From: Syntrophaceae bacterium
GTDB taxonomy: Bacteria > Desulfobacterota > Syntrophia > Syntrophales > UBA2192
DNA length: 64,000 nucleotides
NCBI GenBank assembly: GCA_013177795.1
Contig: JABLXY010000001.1
Span: 124,001-188,000, forward strand
Direction: 5' to 3'
The translations under genes were made by a program, and so were the position numbers. Of this stretch, positions 7,295 to 15,902 are shown piece after piece. The notes under the pieces are model-generated. The model saw nothing but the letters and a program-made list of their open reading frames with translations. It had not been told where the DNA came from and searched no databases. How positions within the stretch are numbered: position 1 is the stretch's first letter; every line of letters starts with the position of its first letter.

Positions 7295-9187
7295 TCACTG
7301 TTCCCGGAACAGCATCCTGAGCTCGTACACTCCCGCCCCGACGCGCTTTTCCATGTCGAAGCCCATCTTTTCGAAGACGTGAAGCATGGGGCGGTTCTCG
7401 AGAAGGACCTCCGCCGTGAATCCCAGGAGTCCCCGCCTTCTGGCCAGGTAGGTCAAATAGCCGAGCAGCTCCTGGCCGATGCCCTGGTTCTGGTGGCTGT
7501 CGCTGACCGCGAAGGCAACCTCCGCCATGTGGCTGTCCTGCTCGATCTCGTACTGGCCGAGCCCGACGATCTCCTCCTTTTCCTCCTCGCCCATCACGGC
7601 CAGGATCTCCATCTTCTTCGTGTAGTCGATGACGACGAAGTCCTGGAGACGCTCGTGGGGCATGTCCTGGCGGTAGGAGATGAAGCGCCGGTACATGCTG
7701 TTGTCCGACAGGGAGTAGAAAAAATCCTTGAGACGGTGCTCGTCGCTGATCTTCACGGGCCGGAACAGCAGGTTCAGCCCCGCTTTCGTGGTGCGATAGC
7801 ACTCGAGCTCCTCGGGGTAGATCCCCGCCTCGCCGGGAATAAAGGCCTGGTCCTTGTAGATGAGACCGTTCTTCCGTGCTTCCTCGATGAGCCAGGGCCT
7901 GAATTTGGGGTGGGCGATGGCGATGAGTTCCATGGCCCGCTCGCGGACGTTCTTGCCCGGCAGGTAGGCGATGCCCCACTCGGTGACCACGTACTGAACG
8001 TCCCCCCGGAGCAGCGTCGCCCCGGCCCCCTCCTTCAGAAAGGGGACGATCCGCGAAACGACGTCGCAGGCCGCCGTGGACTGGATCGTGAGGATCGTCT
8101 TGCCGTTGCGGGCCAGGGCGGCCCCCCGCATGAAGTCCGCCTGCCCCCCGACACCGCTGTAGAAGGTCTTGCCGATCGACTCGGCCGTCGCCTGGCCCGT
8201 GAGATCGATCTCCAGGGCGCTGTTGATGGCGACCATGTTGTCCTGCCGCGCGATGAGCAGGGGGTTGTTCGTGTAGTCGATGGACCGGAAGTCGATGGCG
8301 GGGTTGTCGTGCAGGAATTCGTAGGTGGACCGCCTTCCCATGCAGAACGTGGCGACGGTCTTTCCCCGGTTGACGGTCTTGCGGGAGTTGTCGACGACGC
8401 CCTGCTTCATCAACTCGACGATGCCGTCGCTGATGAGTTCCGTGTGGATGCCCAGGTGCTTCTTGCCGTGCAGGTTTGCGAGAACGGCGTTGGGGATCGT
8501 CCCGTAGCCGACCTGGATCGTGTCGCCGTCCCCGATGAGGCGGGCCACGTAGTTTCCGATCCGCTGGGCGATTTCCGTGTCGGCCGCGGGATAGTACTCG
8601 AGCAGCGGCTCGTCGTAGGGGACGAGGAAATCGATGTCGTCGACGTGGATGAAGGTGTCGCCGTGGACCCGCGGCATGTACCGGTTGACCTGTGCGACGA
8701 CCACCCGGGCCGTCTCGGCGGCGGCCTTGACAATGTCCACGCTGACCCCCACGCTGAGGTAGCCGTGTTCGTCGGGCAGCGAGGTCTGCAGCAGCGCCAC
8801 GTCCACCTGCTCGAGGCCGCGGCGGAAGAGGCCCGGCACCTGGGAGAGGTTGACCGGCGTGTAATCCGCCAGCCCCTTGTTGACAGCCCCGCGGGTGCTG
8901 TCGCCGATGAAGAAGGAATTGTGCCGGAAGTTGGACTTGAACTTCTCGTCGGCGTAGGGGGCCACGCCGAGGGTCCGGATGTGCAGGACTTCGGCGTCGA
9001 AGAAGGCCTTCGGGTTCTCCTTGACGTAGCGGATCATGGCATGGACCAGATGCTGGGGCTCGGCGCAGGCCGAGGCGATGAAAATCGTGTCGCCCCGGTG
9101 AATGTTGCTGAAAATTTCTTTCTCCGCAGCGAACTTGCGGGGGTAACGCTGCCTCCAGAGGTCAAGGGAGTTTCGATTCTCACTCAT
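7295..9187 (-). CDS. Acetyl-CoA hydrolase/4-hydroxybutyrate-type CoA-transferase fused to GNAT
   Basis: 630 residues. Residues 1-465 follow the acetyl-CoA hydrolase / 4-hydroxybutyrate CoA-transferase fold, with HTELISDGIVEL (E250 is the expected nucleophile of this family) and the C-half glycine motif YSGVGGQADFMRG at 343-355. Residues 475-630 form a GNAT acyltransferase, with the acetyl-CoA loop QNQGIGQELLGYL at 566-578 and a late ENRPMLHVFEKMGF. The fusion is known in anaerobic deltaproteobacteria. The first half would move CoA between short-chain acids; the second half may acetylate a protein or sense acetyl-CoA. Cytoplasmic. ATG 9187 is divergent from the cytidylate-kinase-like gene. Confidence 0.87.
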   Translation of the reverse strand: MSENRNSLDLWRQRYPRKFAAEKEIFSNIHRGDTIFIASACAEPQHLVHAMIRYVKENPKAFFDAEVLHIRTLGVAPYADEKFKSNFRHNSFFIGDSTRGAVNKGLADYTPVNLSQVPGLFRRGLEQVDVALLQTSLPDEHGYLSVGVSVDIVKAAAETARVVVAQVNRYMPRVHGDTFIHVDDIDFLVPYDEPLLEYYPAADTEIAQRIGNYVARLIGDGDTIQVGYGTIPNAVLANLHGKKHLGIHTELISDGIVELMKQGVVDNSRKTVNRGKTVATFCMGRRSTYEFLHDNPAIDFRSIDYTNNPLLIARQDNMVAINSALEIDLTGQATAESIGKTFYSGVGGQADFMRGAALARNGKTILTIQSTAACDVVSRIVPFLKEGAGATLLRGDVQYVVTEWGIAYLPGKNVRERAMELIAIAHPKFRPWLIEEARKNGLIYKDQAFIPGEAGIYPEELECYRTTKAGLNLLFRPVKISDEHRLKDFFYSLSDNSMYRRFISYRQDMPHERLQDFVVIDYTKKMEILAVMGEEEKEEIVGLGQYEIEQDSHMAEVAFAVSDSHQNQGIGQELLGYLTYLARRRGLLGFTAEVLLENRPMLHVFEKMGFDMEKRVGAGVYELRMLFREQ

Positions 9188-9225
9188 GACGGGCTTCCCT
9201 TTCCTTGCGGTGTGATGTCGTCACC

Positions 9226-9254
9226 AAGGTAAAGGGAGGCGCAAAGGCTGTCAA
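9226..9254 (-). promoter_or_regulatory. Candidate sigma-70 promoter for the CoA-transferase gene
   Basis: Minus strand TTGACA, 17-bp spacer, TACCTT, about 40 bp before ATG 9187. The -35 is perfect; the -10 is weak. Confidence 0.4.
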
Positions 9255-9295
9255 GAAAGGAAATGGGAACGTTCTTCCCGGCCCCCTTTTTTGCC

Positions 9296-9324
9296 TTGAT
9301 TCCTGGAAGGGTAACATGTATAAA
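9296..9324 (+). promoter_or_regulatory. Candidate sigma-70 promoter
   Basis: TTGATT, 17-bp spacer, TATAAA, about 90 bp before the cytidylate-kinase-like gene at 9413. Good match and spacing. Confidence 0.6.
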
Positions 9325-9412
9325 GCATCCGTTTTATGGGCCCCGCAGGTGTGCTCATAGGGCGAAGAGAGAGCACTCATTCTCGGGTGACAGAGGACAG
9401 AGAGGAGGAAAC

Positions 9413-10126
9413 ATGGAATTCAAGCCGCGCGCCAAGCGTTCCCTGACCGCGATCATCGAGGATCAGGCCAAGAAGTGGGAACTGAACGAGAAGAAGAAGT
9501 TCAAGCAGACGATTCGGCCCGTGATCGCCATCTCGCGGCTGCCCGGCAGCGGCGGATGGTTCCTGGCACAGAGGGTGGCTCAGGACCTCAAGATGGACTA
9601 CTGGGACCGCCAGATCATCGACGAGGTGGCCAAGAGCGCCAAGGTCAGCAAGCGGCTGATCCAGTCGCTGGACGAGCAGGACAGGAGCATGCTCGACGAC
9701 TGGATCGAGTCCTTGGGCGAGCGCCACGTGTGGCCCTACGAGTTCCTGGAGCACCTGACGAAGGTGATCGGGGCCATCGGTGCCCACGGCAACGCGGTCA
9801 TTGTGGGCCGCGGCGCCGGTTTCATCCTCCCCCCCGAAGCCTGCCTCAGGGTCTTTGTCATCGCCCCGCTCGACGTGCGGGTGAACAACGTGGCGACCTT
9901 CTTCAAGGTCTCGAAGGAGGAGGCCAAGCAGCGGATCCTCACGGTGGAGGCGGAGCGGGTCGCCTTTGCGCGGAAATACTTCAACCTTGACCTTCTGGAT
10001 CCCAGCCACTACGACCTGGTCATCAACACGCAGTATTTCAACCTCGACGAGGCCTCGAAGATCGTCATCGCGGCATACCAGTCCAAGGATTGGCAGGATT
10101 TCTCTGCAAAGAAGGTCATCAAATAA
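9413..10126 (+). CDS. Cytidylate kinase-like family protein
   Basis: 237 residues from ATG 9413 with a GAGGAGGAA ribosome site. After a charged N-terminal segment, residues 36-60 read VIAISRLPGSGGWFLAQRVA, a P-loop variant as in the cytidylate-kinase-like (AAA_26) family, in which the usual GKS/T is not present. Later come YWDRQIIDEVA, VIVGRGAGFIL and LRVFVIAPLDVRV, all typical of this family. These are not housekeeping Cmk; the substrate is unknown. Cytoplasmic. It stands alone and ends with an intrinsic terminator after a short repeat-like spacer. Confidence 0.78.
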   Translation: MEFKPRAKRSLTAIIEDQAKKWELNEKKKFKQTIRPVIAISRLPGSGGWFLAQRVAQDLKMDYWDRQIIDEVAKSAKVSKRLIQSLDEQDRSMLDDWIESLGERHVWPYEFLEHLTKVIGAIGAHGNAVIVGRGAGFILPPEACLRVFVIAPLDVRVNNVATFFKVSKEEAKQRILTVEAERVAFARKYFNLDLLDPSHYDLVINTQYFNLDEASKIVIAAYQSKDWQDFSAKKVIK

Positions 10127-10210
10127 GGCGTAAGGTGCAAGGCTCAGGGCAAAAGCGAACGGAAAAGGCATGGACGGCCTGGCCGTGATCGAGATCGGTG
10201 AATGAAAAAG

Positions 10211-10237
10211 AAAAACCCCGCCGGGAGGCGGGGTTTT
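10211..10237 (+). terminator. Intrinsic terminator, bidirectional
   Basis: AAAAACCCCGCC and GGCGGGGTTTTT pair perfectly around a GGGA loop. It sits between the convergent cytidylate-kinase-like gene and the MCP gene and can serve both. Confidence 0.93.
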
Positions 10238-10267
10238 TCTTGTTTGATCGTTGGGATCCGTGAGTGC

Positions 10268-12178
10268 CTAGAAGTTCTTGAAGTCCTTGTCATCCAGGGG
10301 GATGACCGCCTCCGGCCGCACGCTGTCGGCCTTGGCGCCGGCCTTTTTCCCGAACCCCTTGAAGGACAGGACTTTCTTCAGCCCCGCCTGCGGAGGGGCC
10401 GATGCGGCCGATGTCTCCGACTTGGTCTCGACCTGTCCGCCCACGAGCATCATGAGCTCCGCCGCGATGTCCTTCATCTGCTCGGCCTGGGCGTTCATCT
10501 CCTCCGAGGCCGAGGCCGACTCCTCGGCGTTGGCCGCCGTCTGCTGCGTCACCTTGTCCATCTCCGCCACGGCCTTGTTGATCTGGTCGATCCCCTGGGC
10601 CTGCTCGTGGGAAGCCGCCGCAATCTCCGCCACCAGGTCCGCCACCTTCGCGGCGCTCTTCGAGACCTCCGCGAAGGCGGCGTTGGTCCGCTCCACCAGC
10701 TCCGAGCCCTCCCTGACCTTCTTGACCGTCCCCTCGATGAGCACCGAGGTGCTCTTGGCCGCCTCGGCCGCCCGCATCGCCAGGTTGCGGACCTCGTTGG
10801 CCACCACGGCAAACCCCGCGCCCGCCTCGCCCGCCCGGGCCGCCTCCACCGCCGCGTTGAGCGCCAGCAGGTTGGTCTGGAACGCAATCTCGTCGATCGT
10901 CTTGATGATCTTCGAGGTCTCGTCGCTGGCCCTCGAGATGTCCTCCATCGACTGGGTGAGCTCCGTCATCGAGCCGTTGGCCCGCTCGACCATCCCCTTG
11001 GCCTCCTTCATGAGCTTGTCGGCCGTCGAGGCGTTGTCGGCGTTCTGCTTGGTCATCGACGACATCTCCTCGAGCGACGAGGAGGTCTCCTCGATCGAGG
11101 CGGCCTGCTCCGAGGCGCCCTCCGCCAGCGACTGGCTCGCCGAGGAGACCTGGCCCGAGGCCGAGGCGACCTGGTCCGCGGCGTCGTTGAGATGCTTGAC
11201 CGAGCGGGTCACAGGGACCGTGATGCTGCGGGCGAAGAACGTCACGGCCACAACAGTCAGGCCGAGGAAAATGGCGCCGATCAGAAGGATGACGTTGCGG
11301 ATCATGTGGGCCGAGGAGAGGAACTCCGCCTCGTTCTGGGTGAAGGCGATGCTCCAGTTGGTGTTTTCCACCGGGGCAAAGCCGGATATTTTTCTGACGC
11401 CCTGGTGGGAATAGCTCTCAACACCCTCCTGCCGGGCGAGGATCTTGCCCGTGATTTCCTTCATGCCCTCCTGCGCCGTGATGTTGAGTTCCAGGATATA
11501 TTCCTTCTTCGGGTGGGAGACGACGAGGCCGGACTTGTCGACCATCCAGGGGAATCCCGTCTCTCCGACCTTCACGGACTGGATCTTCGTCGACAGGAAA
11601 TCAATGTTGAGGATCGTTCCCGCTATGCCGACAAACTCGCCCCCCTTGCCGTACACCGGCGCGCTGACGACGGCGACGGGCTTGCCGGAAGCCCGGGATT
11701 TGATCGCCGAACCTACGAACACCTTGCCCGCCTTTGCTTCCTTGAAGTAGTCGCGGTCGCCGACGGCGATGCCCTTCGTCTTGCCGTTGCTGCCATCGGC
11801 AATGATGGTCCCGCTGGCATCCGTCACGAAAATGCTCTCGTAATCCGTCCCTGTCTGTTTGATGATTTTCGCCAGTTCCGCGGAAGCCCGTTCGATCTCG
11901 GAGGATGCGCGTTCCACGCCTTCTTTCGATGTTTTGGATGCCGCGTCGACGATGTGGGGCTGGACGGATATCGCCGACGTGAGTTTCATCTCTTCCTTGA
12001 TGGCGATCTCCACCATGTCCGACATGTTCTTCGCAATCTGCAGGGCTTGGCCCCTGGCCATGTCCTCCAGGGCCCCCGTGGCCTTGTAGAGGGCGAAGCC
12101 GCCGATGACCGCGATCGGGACGAGAACCAGCATGATCCCGCCGAAGGTCAACTTGAAACCGAGCGTCCTCTTCTTCAT
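10268..12178 (-). CDS. Methyl-accepting chemotaxis protein with dCache-type sensor
   Basis: 636 residues. Transmembrane helix 1 at about 9-31, a periplasmic double-Cache-type domain to about 280 ([47 protein letters not shown]), transmembrane helix 2 near 290-313, a short HAMP-like linker, then a long coiled-coil signalling domain. The hairpin tip, [23 protein letters not shown] followed by [13 protein letters not shown], is canonical for binding CheA/CheW. The C-terminal tail is unstructured and lacks an NWETF-like pentapeptide. It probably senses a small organic ligand or amino acid. CheW lies 64 bp upstream, so the two likely form one transcript. Confidence 0.95.
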   Translation of the reverse strand: MKKRTLGFKLTFGGIMLVLVPIAVIGGFALYKATGALEDMARGQALQIAKNMSDMVEIAIKEEMKLTSAISVQPHIVDAASKTSKEGVERASSEIERASAELAKIIKQTGTDYESIFVTDASGTIIADGSNGKTKGIAVGDRDYFKEAKAGKVFVGSAIKSRASGKPVAVVSAPVYGKGGEFVGIAGTILNIDFLSTKIQSVKVGETGFPWMVDKSGLVVSHPKKEYILELNITAQEGMKEITGKILARQEGVESYSHQGVRKISGFAPVENTNWSIAFTQNEAEFLSSAHMIRNVILLIGAIFLGLTVVAVTFFARSITVPVTRSVKHLNDAADQVASASGQVSSASQSLAEGASEQAASIEETSSSLEEMSSMTKQNADNASTADKLMKEAKGMVERANGSMTELTQSMEDISRASDETSKIIKTIDEIAFQTNLLALNAAVEAARAGEAGAGFAVVANEVRNLAMRAAEAAKSTSVLIEGTVKKVREGSELVERTNAAFAEVSKSAAKVADLVAEIAAASHEQAQGIDQINKAVAEMDKVTQQTAANAEESASASEEMNAQAEQMKDIAAELMMLVGGQVETKSETSAASAPPQAGLKKVLSFKGFGKKAGAKADSVRPEAVIPLDDKDFKNF

Positions 12179-12242
12179 CTGATGCTACCTCCCCGTGGCA
12201 AAGAAAGAATGAAACGCGAAAGAAACCGTTTGTGCAACAGCG

Positions 12243-12743
12243 TCAATGAACCGTGAACTGGAACGTCCCGAGCACCCTGTCGATGTCGAGGAGGATCTTG
12301 ACCCCCCCGTCAGTCTTGGCCATCCCGAGGATGAAGTCCGTGTTGAGCTTCACCCCGAAGGCGGGGGTGTTCTCGATGTCGGTTGCGCGGATGTTGAGCA
12401 CCTCCGAAACGGAGTCCACGACGATCCCCATGGGCACCGCACCCGCATCGCCGAGAATCTCCACGACGATGATGCAGGTGCGCTCCGTGTACGCCGCGGC
12501 GTCGAGGCCGAAACGCAGCCGAAGGTCGATGACGGGAATGACCTTCCCGCGCAGGTTGATGACACCCTTGACGAAATCGGGCGTCCGGGGCACCGGGGTG
12601 ATGTTCATCATCCCGATGATCTCCTTGACCTTCAGGATCCCGATGCCGTATTCCTCGCTGGCCAGAGAAAAGGTCAGGTACTTCCCTTCTTTCGTCTCCA
12701 CGGTCCGTGCGCGATCGAGTGATACCGTTGCCTGCAGATCCAT
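12243..12743 (-). CDS. cheW: Chemotaxis coupling protein CheW
   Basis: 166 residues from ATG 12743 with a GGGAGG site upstream; an ATG at 12794 would add 17 atypical residues. The two SH3-like CheW subdomains are readable: YLTFSLASEEYGIGILKVKEII near residue 21, VPRTPDFVKGVINLRGKVIPVIDLR near 46 and VDSVSEVLNI near 105. The protein links receptors to CheA in the cytoplasm. It is transcribed with the downstream MCP; no cheA is in the window, so the pair probably plugs into a chemotaxis system encoded elsewhere. Confidence 0.95.
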   Translation of the reverse strand: MDLQATVSLDRARTVETKEGKYLTFSLASEEYGIGILKVKEIIGMMNITPVPRTPDFVKGVINLRGKVIPVIDLRLRFGLDAAAYTERTCIIVVEILGDAGAVPMGIVVDSVSEVLNIRATDIENTPAFGVKLNTDFILGMAKTDGGVKILLDIDRVLGTFQFTVH

Positions 12744-12867
12744 TGCATGCCTCCCGAACGTGAAGTTTCCCGTCGCCCCGGGCATGGATCGCATCGGGTT
12801 GAACGGGCCGGATCGTGGTGTGCCGCCGGCGAGCGCCGCCGTTGCGGCAGGCCCCGATCCATGAACA

Positions 12868-12894
12868 CTATCGTCCCCGTTTCGGAAGAATTTA
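12868..12894 (-). promoter_or_regulatory. Candidate sigma-28 (FliA) promoter for cheW-mcp
   Basis: Minus strand reads TAAA, 15-bp spacer, GACGATAG, close to the flagellar sigma-28 consensus TAAA-N15-GCCGATAA. It lies about 125 bp before cheW, the expected promoter class for chemotaxis genes. Confidence 0.6.
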
Positions 12895-12960
12895 ATGCTT
12901 TTTTCTTAGATCGAAGAAGACAAGCAAAGCGCGTACCAGATCGCCGTCCGGAAGTTTTCC

Positions 12961-12989
12961 TTGACCGGTCGAGCGATTTCCCCTAAGAT
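12961..12989 (+). promoter_or_regulatory. Sigma-70 promoter for adk
   Basis: TTGACC, 17-bp spacer, TAAGAT, about 50 bp before ATG 13038, with a GGGAGAAGG ribosome site between. Confidence 0.65.
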
Positions 12990-13037
12990 CCCTGCCTCGT
13001 AAAGACTGCATCCACACGTCTGTGAAGGGAGAAGGAC

Positions 13038-13688
13038 ATGAAGATCATCCTCTTGGGGGCGCCCGGTGCGGGGAAGGGCACCGTGGCCAAACTGCTGACC
13101 GATTATGACGGCTCCGTCCAGATCTCCACGGGTGACATCCTGCGGGCCGCCGTCCGTGAGGGGACCGACCTGGGGAAAGAGGCCAAGGCATACATGGACC
13201 GGGGGGACCTGGTGCCCGATTCGCTGATCATGAAAATCATGGAGGTCCGACTGCAGGAGCCGGACTGCGCCAGGGGGTTCATCCTGGACGGCTTTCCCAG
13301 GACCATCGCCCAGGCCGAGGCGCTCAAGGCGCTGCTGAAGAAGCTCAACCAGACGCTTGACATGGTGGTCAACCTCGAGGTGCCGCGCGAGGTGATCCTC
13401 GACCGCCTCACCACGCGACGGACCTGCTCGAACCCCGCATGCCAGGAGATCTACAACGTGAAGAGCATGCCCCCGAATCCGGACGGGACATGCAAGAAGT
13501 GCGGCAGCAAGGTCGTCCAGCGTGACGACGAGACGGAGCAGGCGATTCTCTTCCGTCTCGAGACCTACAACCAGAAGACGGCGCCCCTCATCGGTTTCTA
13601 CGAAAAGGAGGGGCTGCTGAGGAACTTCACATCGCTCTCGAGTGCCGACACGGTCGAGGCGGTGAAGAAGGCGTTGAAAAAAGGCTAA
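13038..13688 (+). CDS. adk: Adenylate kinase, zinc-LID type
   Basis: 216 residues. P-loop GAPGAGKGT at 7-15, AMP-site segments STGDILRAAV and GFILDGFPRT, and a long LID with four cysteines (CSNPAC ... CKKC), which bind zinc in this subtype. The enzyme interconverts 2 ADP with ATP and AMP. ATG 13038 follows GGGAGAAGG. Length is normal. A second, divergent adenylate-kinase-like gene lies at 63152-63826, so this genome carries at least two. Ends with a short repeat and then a hairpin terminator. Confidence 0.96.
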   Translation: MKIILLGAPGAGKGTVAKLLTDYDGSVQISTGDILRAAVREGTDLGKEAKAYMDRGDLVPDSLIMKIMEVRLQEPDCARGFILDGFPRTIAQAEALKALLKKLNQTLDMVVNLEVPREVILDRLTTRRTCSNPACQEIYNVKSMPPNPDGTCKKCGSKVVQRDDETEQAILFRLETYNQKTAPLIGFYEKEGLLRNFTSLSSADTVEAVKKALKKG

Positions 13689-13690
13689 AG

Positions 13691-13711
13691 GCGAAAAGCG
13701 AAAAGCGAAAG
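13691..13711. repeat. Tandem heptamer repeat, 3 x GCGAAA(A/G)
   Basis: Three copies of a 7-bp unit immediately after the adk stop codon. Confidence 0.85.
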
Positions 13712-13716
13712 GCGAG

Positions 13717-13765
13717 ATCCCCCTCTTGCCCCCTTTGAAAAGGAGGATGAAAGGGGGATTTTTTT
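13717..13765 (+). terminator. Hairpin terminator of the ATCCCCCT type
   Basis: Outer arms ATCCCCCT and AGGGGGAT, inner arms CCTT and AAGG, followed by a T-run. It resembles the hairpin at 15804-15853 and probably terminates adk. Confidence 0.8.
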
Positions 13766-13821
13766 ATGGTGCTTTCGTGCCTGGTCTGGGTACAATGCGC
13801 TGTCGTTGAGGGGGATGGACG

Positions 13822-15786
13822 TTGACGATCGACTACGAGAGGGAGCTGAACCGGGAGCAATACAGGGTCGTCGCGGCCGACGGAGGGCCCATGCTCGTCA
13901 TCGCCGGCGCGGGGAGCGGCAAGACGCGGACGCTCACGTACCGGGTGGCCCGGCTGCTGGAGACGGGCACACCGCCGGAACGGATTCTCCTGGCCACCTT
14001 CACGAACAAGGCCGCCCGGGAAATGCTTGGCCGCGTGGAACTTCTCACGGGGGTGGACATCCGGAGGCTCTGGGGGGGGACCTTCCACCACATCGCCAAC
14101 CGGGTGCTGCGGCGGCACGGCGAGAGGCTGGGGTACGGCCGCAACTACTCCATCATGGACAAGGACGACACGAAGTCGCTCCTCAACGCCTGCATTGCCG
14201 AGGCCGGCATCGAGACGAAAGGGGGGCGTTTCCCGAAGGGGGACGTCCTGGGCGAGATCATCGGCTTTTCCGTCAACACCCTGACCCCGCTGGACGAGGT
14301 CATTGGGCGGAAATTCCCCCACTTCGGCGGCCTCGCCGGTGACATCCACGACATCGCAGCAGCTTACGCCCGGCGGAAGAAATCGCTCAACCTCATGGAT
14401 TTCGACGATCTGCTGGCGAACTGGCTCACCCTGCTTCGACACGAGACGGACATTCTCAGGGAATACGCGGGGCGTTTTGAGCACGTGCTGGTCGACGAGT
14501 ACCAGGACACCAACAGCCTGCAGGCCGCCATCCTCGATCTGCTGGGCTCCGGGCACCGCAATCTCATGGTCGTGGGCGACGACCACCAGAGCATCTACTC
14601 CTTCCGGGGGGCGAACTTCGAAAACATCCTTCGCTTCCCTGACCGGTACCCCGATGCGAAGCTCTTCAAGCTCGAGATGAACTACCGCAGCACGCCGCAA
14701 ATCCTGGATCTTGCAAACCGGACCATTGCCCGGAACCGCGACCAGTTCCCCAAGGAGCTGAGGGCGGTGCGCAAGGGAGGGTTCAAGCCCGTCTACATCC
14801 CCGTGCGCAACGTCGCCCTGCAGGCGGCCTTCGTGGCCCGGCGGATCATGGACCTCGTGATGGAGGGGATCCCAATCCGCGAAATCGCGGTCCTGTACCG
14901 TGCCCACTACCACTCCATGGAGCTCCAGATGGAGCTCACGAAGCGCGGCATCCCCTTCGAGATCCGCTCCGGGATCCGCTTTTTCGAGATGGCCCACGTG
15001 AAAGACATCACGGCCTACCTCCGGGTGCTCGTCAATCCGTCGGACGAGGCGGCATGGAAGCGTGTTCTCGGGCTCTGCGAGAAGGTGGGCCGGGTGACGG
15101 CGGACCGGGTCTGGAAGGCCCTGTCGGCCGAGAAGGATCCCCTGGCCGCGATGGGGAATCCGGCGTGGGTCAAGAGAGTCGGAAAGTCCGCCGCACCGGG
15201 GCTCCTGAGGCTGGGCGAGACGATCAGCCTGCTTCGCGACAGGATTGCCGAGCAGGCGCCGGCCGATCTCATCCACCTGCTGCTCAACCGCGGGTACCGG
15301 GAAGACCTGCGGGAGAGATACACGGACAGCTTTTCCCGTGAAGAGGACCTGGTCCAGCTGGCCAACTTTTCCAGCCGCTTCTCGAGCCTGACGGACTTTC
15401 TCGCGGAACTCGCCCTGCTGACGAACACGGCGGAAAGCGAGGCGACCGCGGGGGACGAGGAACGGGACAAGGTGATCCTCAGTTCCATCCACCAGGCCAA
15501 AGGTCTGGAGTGGTCCGTCGTGTTCATCATTTGGTGCGCCGAGGGGATGATCCCCCTGGCCCGGGCCCTGGAGGAACCGGGAGGGGAAGAGGAGGAGAGA
15601 CGGCTGTTCTACGTGGCGACGACGCGCGCGAAGGACCAGCTCTACCTGTGCCACCCGCTCATCGATTACTCGAGGGGGATGGGCATGGTGCCGCTTCGCC
15701 CGTCGCGGTTCATCGAGGAACTCGAGGAGGACGTCTTCCACCCGACGGAGCTGCCTTACGAGCAGTGGATCATCGATGAAGACTGA
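13822..15786 (+). CDS. UvrD/Rep-family superfamily 1 helicase
   Basis: 654 residues. All SF1A helicase motifs are present in order: Q-motif LNREQYRVV, motif I AGAGSGKTRT, Ia TFTNKAAREM, motif II VDEYQDTN, motif III GDDHQSIYSFRGA, motif IV NYRS, motif V SSIHQAKGLEWSVVF and motif VI YVATTRAKDQLYL. This is an ATP-driven 3'-to-5' DNA helicase like UvrD/PcrA/Rep, acting in repair or restart of replication. The C-terminus is shorter than in UvrD. The start is TTG 13822 after a G-rich site; no ATG in frame fits the N-terminus. Single gene, ended by a strong hairpin. Confidence 0.93.
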   Translation: MTIDYERELNREQYRVVAADGGPMLVIAGAGSGKTRTLTYRVARLLETGTPPERILLATFTNKAAREMLGRVELLTGVDIRRLWGGTFHHIANRVLRRHGERLGYGRNYSIMDKDDTKSLLNACIAEAGIETKGGRFPKGDVLGEIIGFSVNTLTPLDEVIGRKFPHFGGLAGDIHDIAAAYARRKKSLNLMDFDDLLANWLTLLRHETDILREYAGRFEHVLVDEYQDTNSLQAAILDLLGSGHRNLMVVGDDHQSIYSFRGANFENILRFPDRYPDAKLFKLEMNYRSTPQILDLANRTIARNRDQFPKELRAVRKGGFKPVYIPVRNVALQAAFVARRIMDLVMEGIPIREIAVLYRAHYHSMELQMELTKRGIPFEIRSGIRFFEMAHVKDITAYLRVLVNPSDEAAWKRVLGLCEKVGRVTADRVWKALSAEKDPLAAMGNPAWVKRVGKSAAPGLLRLGETISLLRDRIAEQAPADLIHLLLNRGYREDLRERYTDSFSREEDLVQLANFSSRFSSLTDFLAELALLTNTAESEATAGDEERDKVILSSIHQAKGLEWSVVFIIWCAEGMIPLARALEEPGGEEEERRLFYVATTRAKDQLYLCHPLIDYSRGMGMVPLRPSRFIEELEEDVFHPTELPYEQWIIDED

Positions 15787-15803
15787 TCGCGGACCAGCAA
15801 AAG

Positions 15804-15853
15804 AAATCCCCCTTCCATCCCTCCTTGCGAAAGGAGGGATGAGGGGGATTTTT
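15804..15853. terminator. Long bidirectional hairpin terminator
   Basis: Outer arms AAATCCCCC and GGGGGATTT, inner arms ATCCCTCCTT and AAGGAGGGAT around a GCGA loop, with a T-run to the right. It lies between convergent genes and shares its outer-arm design with 13717-13765. Confidence 0.88.
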
Positions 15854-15902
15854 CATGCTGCCTGTTGTCTCTTGCCCGGATGAGGAGCCCCGAACCCTTC
15901 TC

